Of a DNA stretch of 64,000 bases, positions 34,112 to 40,962 are shown piece after piece (the first letter of the stretch is position 1; each line of letters begins with the position of its first letter). The stretch comes from Pseudomonadota bacterium (GTDB lineage Bacteria > Pseudomonadota > Gammaproteobacteria > Steroidobacterales > Steroidobacteraceae). The DNA is taken from contig JAEWAF010000038.1 of NCBI GenBank assembly GCA_023391815.1, positions 1 to 64,000 on the forward strand. The letters are read 5' to 3'. Made by a program: the position numbers and the translations under genes. Below the pieces are notes generated by a model. It was not told where the DNA came from. It made no database searches and was given only the letters and a program-made list of their open reading frames with translations.

Positions 34112-35623
34112 TCACCGCGCGACCGGCATCCATCGGGACACGAACGCTTGTACCTGCGGCCGTAACATAGTGCTCGAACACACCGCCACCCCCACGGTCG
34201 CCGCGCCCGCGAGCAGAATGCCTAGCGTCCACAACCATCTGTTGCCAGGCAACCCCTGCATCAGGCTCATGCAGCCGGCCAGAAAGATCGGCAGCGCCAG
34301 GACGCGCAATACGTCGCCGAACAGCCAGTGCGCATGCAGTCCCGGCAGAAAACGCCGATGTACCACCGCCGTCCAGCACAGGAAGAACGCCGCGTTGATG
34401 ACCAGCCAGACCGTGCCAGCTCCCACGACCCCGTGACGCGTGGTCGCCACGACGATCGCCGGTACAAGCGTGACTAGAAACACAACATTACCGAGGAAAT
34501 GCAAGCGCAAATCACCGGCCGCGTACTGCAGATAGTACGGGAATGAGGCCAGGGCGAGAAATCCGTTACCGAGCGCGTACAAGGCCAGCACGCCACCGTA
34601 GTTGGCGGCAAATTGGCTATCTCCGGTCCAGACCCAAATCACTTTGGCCGCGAACGCCGCCATTACCAGGGCACTGGCGCCGGCCAGCGCGGCCATGGCC
34701 TGTGTGGCCTTCCGATACAACTCGACCAGCGCGGCCTGCTCGCCTCGTTCGGCCAGCACGGTCAAGCGCGGCAGCAGCGCAAGGCTGATCGGCGTGGCGA
34801 TCAGGGTGATCCCGTTCGCCACCATCACCGTGGCCGTGAACAGGCCATACTCCTGTAGCGATACGAGCTTGGAGACCAGCAACTTATCGGTCTGCAGGAT
34901 AATGATGCCGACCACCGAGGTGAACGCGACGGTGGCCGAAAAGCGAAGCACGGAACGCAACGGTGCCAATGTCCAGCGCAACTGACTGCTCGACGGCAGC
35001 GGAACCAGCAGATAGCAATACGACACCAGCACCAGCAGCTCAACGGCTGAAACGACTGCCTGAAGTACGAAGAACCCGGCAATATCGAGGGTGCCGAACA
35101 TCAGCAAAGGGATCGGACCGACGAAACGCAAAGTTACGATCAGGACGTTGAAACAGCCGAGCCAGACCTGGCGCTCCAGCCCCGCGACCACGCCGCGATA
35201 GAGGCCGCTCACCCAGCGCGCGGCCACCGTCATCGCGATCAGCACGAGGCACGACTCGACCGTCTCTCGCGATAATGTCTCGACCTTGAGCCAGTGGTTT
35301 GCGAAGAAGCCCGACGCGAGCGCCAGGCCCAAGGCGGCGAGTATCCCGACACACCAGAAGAAGCCTTCCAGCGAGCGCAGTAGCTGACGGAATCCCAGCG
35401 GCTCGTAACCGCCGCCCAGATAGCGCGCGGTTTCGCGCGTCGCGGTGGCCGTGAGCCCGACATCGAGCAACGGCAGCCAGGCCTGCAGCAGACTGAAGAA
35501 CGCGATCAAACCATATGCCTCGGCGCCAAGCAGCCGCATGTACAGTGGCAGAAGGACGATCCCTATCAGCGCGACATAGACCTGACTGACGTAGTTCGCC
35601 GCGATGTTCAGCTTCAACGACAT
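34112..35623 (-). CDS. wzx: Wzx-type oligosaccharide flippase
   Basis: An inner-membrane transporter moving undecaprenyl-PP-linked repeat units to the periplasmic face. The 503 residues form about 12-14 hydrophobic helices. The N-terminal LKLNIAANYVSQVYVALIGIVLLPLYMRLLGAEAYGLIAF opening and LAFFSLLQAWLPLLDVGL pattern are the MATE/PST flippase signature, and TDKLLVSKLVSLQEYGLF is the repeated half-motif in the middle. It is the only flippase in the window and lies in the middle of the operon. Confidence 0.9.
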   Translation of the reverse strand: MSLKLNIAANYVSQVYVALIGIVLLPLYMRLLGAEAYGLIAFFSLLQAWLPLLDVGLTATATRETARYLGGGYEPLGFRQLLRSLEGFFWCVGILAALGLALASGFFANHWLKVETLSRETVESCLVLIAMTVAARWVSGLYRGVVAGLERQVWLGCFNVLIVTLRFVGPIPLLMFGTLDIAGFFVLQAVVSAVELLVLVSYCYLLVPLPSSSQLRWTLAPLRSVLRFSATVAFTSVVGIIILQTDKLLVSKLVSLQEYGLFTATVMVANGITLIATPISLALLPRLTVLAERGEQAALVELYRKATQAMAALAGASALVMAAFAAKVIWVWTGDSQFAANYGGVLALYALGNGFLALASFPYYLQYAAGDLRLHFLGNVVFLVTLVPAIVVATTRHGVVGAGTVWLVINAAFFLCWTAVVHRRFLPGLHAHWLFGDVLRVLALPIFLAGCMSLMQGLPGNRWLWTLGILLAGAATVGVAVCSSTMLRPQVQAFVSRWMPVAR

Positions 35624-35633
35624 CGAGTCTGGC

Positions 35634-36173
35634 TCACCCGGCGGATGAGCCCGTCGTAAGCGAGTACTCCGAGCGCAGCAGGGCCATCATCAGCATGTCT
35701 TCGTAGCGCCCGTTCTTGAATACGGCGTTGCGCTGCCGGCCCTCCTCCCGAAACCCGACTTTGCGATACAACCGGATCGCCGGCTCATTGCGCGTCAGAA
35801 CGGTGAGCCACACGCGCTCCAGATTCAGATCGCCGAACGCGTGATTCAACATCCCGCGCGTCGCGCTCTCACCGGCACCCTTGCGCTGAACCGCTGACTC
35901 GCCGATCCAGATCGAGAACTCCCCGTGACGATGCACCCAGTCGATACCGAGCAAATACACCGCGCCGATCAGCGTGCCGTCTTCACTGCAAACCGCAAGG
36001 CGCACATTGTTCGAGCGATTGGCCAGATAGTTATCGAACCACTTCTCGTCCACGGCGGTGCCGATGTATCGAAAGGCCGCGCCCAGATTGCCGACCAGCG
36101 AGGAGTCGGCGCGCCAGCGGCTGATCGTCGGCAAATCTCGTCGTTCCAGCTCACGTAACAGGAATTTACTCAT
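35634..36173 (-). CDS. GNAT acetyltransferase (RimL/PseH-like), possible sugar N-acetyltransferase
   Basis: A 179-residue GNAT protein with a typical acetyltransferase core: LRELERRDLPTISRWR at the N-terminus, GAVYLLGIDW, SIWIGESAVQRKGAGESATRGML (acetyl-CoA loop) and LTRNEPAIRLYRKVGFREEG. The start at 36173 follows GGGGAGGGGGACG, a good ribosome site, and overlaps the upstream DegT-like stop by eight bases; the longer frame is not supported. With an aminotransferase of the VioA/FdtB type in the same operon, it is the best candidate for acetylating the new sugar amino group. Protein N-terminal acetylation is the alternative. Confidence 0.8.
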   Translation of the reverse strand: MSKFLLRELERRDLPTISRWRADSSLVGNLGAAFRYIGTAVDEKWFDNYLANRSNNVRLAVCSEDGTLIGAVYLLGIDWVHRHGEFSIWIGESAVQRKGAGESATRGMLNHAFGDLNLERVWLTVLTRNEPAIRLYRKVGFREEGRQRNAVFKNGRYEDMLMMALLRSEYSLTTGSSAG

Positions 36174-37137
36174 CGTCCCCCTCCCCGGCGCGGATGGCCG
36201 TGACGATCCGCTCGACGTGTGTAGGACCGTAACGTTGATCGCATGGCAAGGGCAGAATGCCACGGCTGAGCTTGCGCTCCAGCTCCGGGGCGTCTGCATC
36301 CTTCGCCGACTCCGGCCAATACGTCGCGACAAAGATTTTCTGCGCAATCAGGCGAGAGCGCAGCTCGGCGGAGTCACTCAGATAGGGATAACACAGTGGC
36401 ACCGCCTGCGAACCCAGGCGCGGCTGCAACAGATTGCTCGCCCCGAGGGCCGCGTGCAGTTGCTCGAAATTGCTCCTGCGAATCTGCCGCACCGATTCGT
36501 AATCGATGCCTGCCAGCAACGCGCTGGTGAGTTGCGACATCGCGCGCGGCGGCTGACGTTCCAGCGTCTGTTCGGAATTCTGGTAGGCCGCGTAGCCGGC
36601 TTCCGCGCCCCGCTCCGCGCGGATCAGCAAGTGCGCCATCCGGTCGATCGAGTGCTCGTCCCGCGGATACGACGCGATCGACAATCGCGTGACTAAATAC
36701 CCGCCGTCGGGCACGCCGAAGAACTTGCGCGGCGAGTACAGCGTCGCAAGACTGCCCGTGGGCGCACTATAAAACGATTGCGCGTTGTCGATGACGATCT
36801 GGCCGGGTGGGAACCGTTGCAAGAGTGCGGCGACCCGCTCGTCCTGCAGGCCGAAGTAATTCACGTATACGAGCCAGTCCTCCCGTCCCACTTCCAAGCT
36901 CGGATCGACTTCGAACGACTCGGTCAATGCATAACGCAGCAGTTCCGCGCCTGAATCCCGCACCGTGTCGATCATGCTCGTGCAGATGTACCACGGCAGC
37001 CACACGCGCCTGGGTCGCCCTGCTTCGAGCAAAGCGCCGAACGCCGCGCGCCCGGATTGAAAGCGATGTGCGTCCGGATACAGATGCGCTCCCGGTCGCG
37101 GCACCTCGATATCGAAATAGCCTCCGATGGGTTCCAT
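36166..37137 (-). CDS. Divergent DegT/DnrJ/EryC1-fold PLP protein
   Basis: A 323-residue protein with remnants of the sugar aminotransferase fold: HRFQSGRAAF, VWLPWYICTSMIDTVR, DWLVYVNYFGL, IVIDNAQSF (Asp117 aligning with the PLP-ring acid) and LYSPRKFFGVPDGGYL with Lys138 at the Schiff-base position. It is shorter than normal DegT enzymes (360-390), with a much altered N-terminal substrate region. ATG 37137 is chosen because it matches the family start and lies two bases after the WbqC stop. The key residues remain, so it may be active on a different substrate or pair with the neighbouring WbqC; no reaction can be assigned. Confidence 0.7.
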   Translation of the reverse strand: MEPIGGYFDIEVPRPGAHLYPDAHRFQSGRAAFGALLEAGRPRRVWLPWYICTSMIDTVRDSGAELLRYALTESFEVDPSLEVGREDWLVYVNYFGLQDERVAALLQRFPPGQIVIDNAQSFYSAPTGSLATLYSPRKFFGVPDGGYLVTRLSIASYPRDEHSIDRMAHLLIRAERGAEAGYAAYQNSEQTLERQPPRAMSQLTSALLAGIDYESVRQIRRSNFEQLHAALGASNLLQPRLGSQAVPLCYPYLSDSAELRSRLIAQKIFVATYWPESAKDADAPELERKLSRGILPLPCDQRYGPTHVERIVTAIRAGEGDDE

Positions 37138-37139
37138 GG

Positions 37140-37853
37140 TCAAGGTCCATCGGCCGAGTGCGTGGGTCGTAGACCGCACAAGTCGGCGGCTGCCTGCCGG
37201 TCGTTCCACATCAACACATCGAGGATCGAAAGACCGGGCACAAACGTCGGCCGGCGCTGGTCGTAAGGCGGCAAATGCGGCTGGATGAAGTGAAGGGAGA
37301 TGCCGGCCGCCGCGAAGGTGGCTGCATCGTACAGCTCACGACCGCCGGGCAGATTGTGATAACTCGTCGCAGCTTCGCGTCGGCAAATGTCGAGCACCCG
37401 TGCGGCGCCGGTGAGCGACTCATTGCCATAGCCCGCGGAAGTCCACACGAACTGCGTGTTCATGCCTAGATATCGCGCCACCGTCGTCACGCTGCGCTTG
37501 GCAATCTCGCCGATGCGCTCGTCGCTCGGATCCAGAATGTTCTCGAGCAGCGCAAACACAGCGCCGAAGTTCGGCGCGCGACCGTACGCCTGGCGCACGG
37601 TATCGAGCATCTTCCGGCGCCAGACCGTAGCCGGCTGCACGCCGACCGCGGCGATCTTCGCGAAGGAACTGGCGTCACGCAGCGGGATGGTGAAATAGCG
37701 CGCCTCGGTGCCCACGAGCAGCCGGTTGCGATTGATCCAGCCGTTCTTGATGAAGTTCACGTCGTCGTAGAACACGAACTTCTCGACCTGCGCCGCGAGC
37801 TGAAAGTAGCCCAGGTACGGCAGGAAATACGGCTGCATGATGGCAAGCTTCAC
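37140..37853 (-). CDS. wbqC: WbqC-family protein
   Basis: A 237-residue cytoplasmic protein of the WbqC family. The signature opening is QPYFLPYLGYFQL at 7-19, followed by FVFYDDVNFIKNGWINRNRLL and a C-terminal YHNLPGGRELYDAATFAAAGI with LSILDVLMWN. WbqC proteins are found in O-antigen clusters beside DegT-like proteins and are believed to modify the amino group of sugars, but I know of no firm reaction to assign here. It directly adjoins the VioA-like aminotransferase (stop and start contiguous) and the divergent DegT-like gene. Confidence 0.85.
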   Translation of the reverse strand: MKLAIMQPYFLPYLGYFQLAAQVEKFVFYDDVNFIKNGWINRNRLLVGTEARYFTIPLRDASSFAKIAAVGVQPATVWRRKMLDTVRQAYGRAPNFGAVFALLENILDPSDERIGEIAKRSVTTVARYLGMNTQFVWTSAGYGNESLTGAARVLDICRREAATSYHNLPGGRELYDAATFAAAGISLHFIQPHLPPYDQRRPTFVPGLSILDVLMWNDRQAAADLCGLRPTHSADGP

Positions 37854-38996
37854 TTAAGCTCCCACGCACTCTCTGATCGCATCGACCACGCGACCAACCT
37901 GCTCGTCCGTCAGGCCGCTATGGATCGGCAGGCACAGGACCTGCTGCGCCAGACGCGTCGCGTGAGGAAGGTTCGACGGCGAGGCCGAAGGCAGCTCTCG
38001 ATACATCGGCAGCTCGCTGAGCAGCGGATAGAAGTAACGTCGTGCGAGAATCTTGCGCGTCTGCAGGCGTCGATAGAGCTCATCGCGGCTCAATGGAAAC
38101 TCCGGTCCGATCACCGCTGGAAAATATGCCCCGTTGTGCTCGACGCCCGCGAGCACCGGTCCGACCCGGAGGCCGGGAATGTCTGCCAGCCGCTGCCGAT
38201 AGCTGCGATCGATTTCCAAACGGCGCGCGATGGCGGCATCGACATATCGCAGTTGTAGCAACCCGAAGGCGGCCTGGACCTCGTTCATCTTGCCGTTCAG
38301 GCCCGCAGCATCGATCGTGTCCTCATCGACGATGCCGAAGTTCTTGAGCTGATCGATTCGGCGCTTGTCCGCGGGATCCGCGCATACGATCGCACCGCCC
38401 TCGAACGAGTTGAACACCTTGGTCGCGTGAAAGCTCAGCACGGACAGATCGCCATGCTTCAGCACCGATTCGCCGTTGAGCCGCACACCGAACACGTGCG
38501 CGGCGTCATAGATGACACTGAGCGAATGCCGCGCGCCGATTTCGGCGATGCGCGTGACATCGCATGGATAGCCGTAACAATGCACCGGCATGATTGCCAC
38601 AGTGCGCGGCGTGATGGCCGCTTCGATCAAAGCCGGGTCGATGTTGAACGTATGCGGATCCACGTCGACGAATACCGGCTTCAGGCCGGCCCAATCGATC
38701 GTGTGAGTGGTCGCGGCAAAGGAATAAGGCGTAGTGATGACTTCCGCGCCGGACTGAGCGCCTCGTTTCTCTTTCACCAGCTGAAGCGCCGTGAGCAGCC
38801 CGTTAGTGGCGTTGTTGAACAATGCCAGCTGCGACACCCCCAAGTGCGCCGCGAGCGCGGGCTCGAACTGCTGATGCATCGGCCCGCCATTGGTGAGCCA
38901 GCGACTGCGCCAGATTCGTTCCAGATAGGGAACGAACTCCTCCAGCGGCGGCAGATCCGGCTGGGTGACGGTAATCGTGGGCTGCTCCCCACTCAT
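37854..38996 (-). CDS. DegT/DnrJ/EryC1 sugar aminotransferase (VioA/FdtB-like)
   Basis: A PLP-dependent aminotransferase of 380 residues acting on a 4- or 3-keto-6-deoxy dTDP-sugar. Lys193 in SFHATKVFNSFEGG forms the Schiff base and Asp164 in YDAAHVFG holds the PLP ring. DAAH instead of DAAQ is usual in the VioA/FdtB/DesV-like branch. The neighbouring RmlA and RmlB supply dTDP-4-keto-6-deoxyglucose. No ketoisomerase (FdtA) or RmlC/RmlD is near, so dTDP-4-amino-4,6-dideoxyglucose (viosamine) is the favoured product. The start at 38996 overlaps the rmlA stop in ATGA. Confidence 0.88.
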   Translation of the reverse strand: MSGEQPTITVTQPDLPPLEEFVPYLERIWRSRWLTNGGPMHQQFEPALAAHLGVSQLALFNNATNGLLTALQLVKEKRGAQSGAEVITTPYSFAATTHTIDWAGLKPVFVDVDPHTFNIDPALIEAAITPRTVAIMPVHCYGYPCDVTRIAEIGARHSLSVIYDAAHVFGVRLNGESVLKHGDLSVLSFHATKVFNSFEGGAIVCADPADKRRIDQLKNFGIVDEDTIDAAGLNGKMNEVQAAFGLLQLRYVDAAIARRLEIDRSYRQRLADIPGLRVGPVLAGVEHNGAYFPAVIGPEFPLSRDELYRRLQTRKILARRYFYPLLSELPMYRELPSASPSNLPHATRLAQQVLCLPIHSGLTDEQVGRVVDAIRECVGA

Positions 38997-39868
38997 CGGC
39001 CAACCTCGTGCAGTACGCTGGTGAGGTACAGACCGTACTCGCTCTTGCTCAGCGTAGCGGCGCGACGCTCGACCTCCGCGATCGTCAGCCAGCCCTGGTT
39101 GAGCGCGATCTCTTCCAGACAGGCGATCTTGAAGCCCTGGCGGCGCTCGATCGCGTGCACGAACATGCTCGCTTCCATCAAGCTCTCGTGCGTGCCGGTG
39201 TCGAGCCACGCGAAACCGCGTCCCAGTACTTCGACGTGCAGATCGCCACGGCGCAGATAGGCCTCGTTGACGCTCGTGATCTCGAGTTCGCCGCGTGCCG
39301 ATGGCCGGACCGCACGCGCGATCTCGACCACATCGCGGTCATAGAAGTACAACCCCGTGACCGCGTAATGCGACTTCGGCCGTTGCGGTTTTTCCTCGAT
39401 GGAGATCGCCCGGCGTTGCGCGTCGATCTCGACGACGCCGAAGCGCTCCGGATCCTTGACCTGATAACCGAACACGGTCGCCCCTCGCTCTCGGGCCGCC
39501 GACTCACGCAGCTTGGGCGAGAAGCCCTGGCCGAAAAACACGTTGTCGCCCAGCACCAGGCAGACGCGGTCATTGCCGATGAACGACGCACCGATCAGAA
39601 AAGCCTGCGCCAGCCCGTCGGGGCGCTCTTGGATCGCATACCGTAGATCGATCCCGAACTCACTGCCATCGCCCAGCAGGCGCTGGAATGCCGCCTGATC
39701 TTCGGGCGCCGTGATGATCAGGATGTCGCGGATGCCGGCAAGCATGAGCACCGACAAGGGGTAATAGATCATCGGCTTGTCGTACACAGGCAGCAGCTGT
39801 TTCGACACGCCGCGCGTGATCGGATACAGCCGCGTACCGGCTCCGCCCGCCAGAACTATGCCTTTCAT
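38993..39868 (-). CDS. rmlA: Glucose-1-phosphate thymidylyltransferase
   Basis: Makes dTDP-glucose from dTTP and glucose-1-phosphate. The N-terminal GGAGTRLYPITRGVSKQLLPVYDKPMIYYPLS block, the RPDGLAQAFLIG acceptor loop and SIEEKPQRPKS are all characteristic. The start is ATG 39868, preceded by a G-rich ribosome site; this gives 291 residues, the usual size, while the upstream 20 residues of the open frame have no family match. It follows rmlB by 16 bases and is translationally coupled to the aminotransferase. Confidence 0.96.
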   Translation of the reverse strand: MKGIVLAGGAGTRLYPITRGVSKQLLPVYDKPMIYYPLSVLMLAGIRDILIITAPEDQAAFQRLLGDGSEFGIDLRYAIQERPDGLAQAFLIGASFIGNDRVCLVLGDNVFFGQGFSPKLRESAARERGATVFGYQVKDPERFGVVEIDAQRRAISIEEKPQRPKSHYAVTGLYFYDRDVVEIARAVRPSARGELEITSVNEAYLRRGDLHVEVLGRGFAWLDTGTHESLMEASMFVHAIERRQGFKIACLEEIALNQGWLTIAEVERRAATLSKSEYGLYLTSVLHEVGR

Positions 39869-39884
39869 GGACGCCCCCCCGTCG

Positions 39885-40952
39885 TCAGATCGACAATCCG
39901 AGGCGCTCGCCCCGGTACGAGCCATCATGGATGCGCTGGCACCAGTCGCGGTTCGCGAGGTACCACGCGACAGTCTTTCGGATACCGGTCTCGAACGTTT
40001 CCTCCGGCTGCCAACCGAGATCGCGCTTCACCTTGCTGGCGTCGATCGCGTAACGCCGATCGTGACCCGGTCGATCCGTGACATGCGTGATCAAGTCCGC
40101 GTGGCGCGCAAGGCCGGGCGGGCGTCTCGGATTGAGCTCATCGAGCAACGCGCAGACCGCGTGCACCACATCGATGTTTCGTCGCTCGTTCCAACCCCCG
40201 ATGTTGTAAGTCTCGCCGATCGCGCCACTGCGCAACACGGTATAAAGCGCTCGAGCGTGATCTTCCACATACAGCCAGTCACGGATCTGATCGCCCTTGC
40301 CGTAGACCGGCAGCGGCTTGCCCGCGACCGCGTTCAAGATCATCAGCGGGATGAGCTTTTCGGGGAATTGATACGGGCCGTAGTTGTTGGAACAGTTGGT
40401 GATGACGATCGGCAGACCGTAGGTGCGACCCCAGGCACGAACCAGGTGATCGGCGCCCGCCTTGGTAGCCGCGTAAGGAGAGCTCGGCGCATAGGCGCGA
40501 TCCTCGGTGCAGAGCTGTTGCGAGCCGTCCAGATCGCCGAACACCTCATCGGTCGATACGTGGTGGAATCGAAAACGCGCTCGCAGATCGGCATCGGCCG
40601 CGCGCCAGTACTCACGCGCGACCTCGAGCAGGACGTATGTGCCCACGATGTTTGTCTGCACGAACTCGGCCGCGCCGTCGATGGAGCGATCCACGTGCGA
40701 CTCGGCCGCGAGATGCATGATCATGTCGGGACGGTGCTCGCGCATGACACGCTCGAGCTCGCGTCGATCGCAGATGTCGACCTGTTCGAACGCATAACGC
40801 GAGCTCGCCCGCACGCCCGGCAACGACTCGAGGTTGCCGGCATAAGTGAGCTTGTCGACGTTCACGACGCGATCCTGGGTCGAACCCAGGATGTGCCGGA
40901 TGACGCATGAGCCGATGAAGCCGGCGCCGCCGGTGACCAGGATCGTGCTCAT
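39885..40952 (-). CDS. rmlB: dTDP-glucose 4,6-dehydratase
   Basis: Converts dTDP-glucose to dTDP-4-keto-6-deoxyglucose. The NAD motif GGAGFIGS is near residue 7, the catalytic region is FHHVSTDEVFGDL, YAATKAGADHLVRAW gives the YxxxK, and NCSNNYGPYQFPEKLIP and YVEDHARA are family blocks. At 355 residues it is typical. It lies between the large export protein gene (gap ten) and rmlA, so it is the second gene of the operon. Confidence 0.96.
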   Translation of the reverse strand: MSTILVTGGAGFIGSCVIRHILGSTQDRVVNVDKLTYAGNLESLPGVRASSRYAFEQVDICDRRELERVMREHRPDMIMHLAAESHVDRSIDGAAEFVQTNIVGTYVLLEVAREYWRAADADLRARFRFHHVSTDEVFGDLDGSQQLCTEDRAYAPSSPYAATKAGADHLVRAWGRTYGLPIVITNCSNNYGPYQFPEKLIPLMILNAVAGKPLPVYGKGDQIRDWLYVEDHARALYTVLRSGAIGETYNIGGWNERRNIDVVHAVCALLDELNPRRPPGLARHADLITHVTDRPGHDRRYAIDASKVKRDLGWQPEETFETGIRKTVAWYLANRDWCQRIHDGSYRGERLGLSI

Positions 40953-40962
40953 ATCTGCTCGC

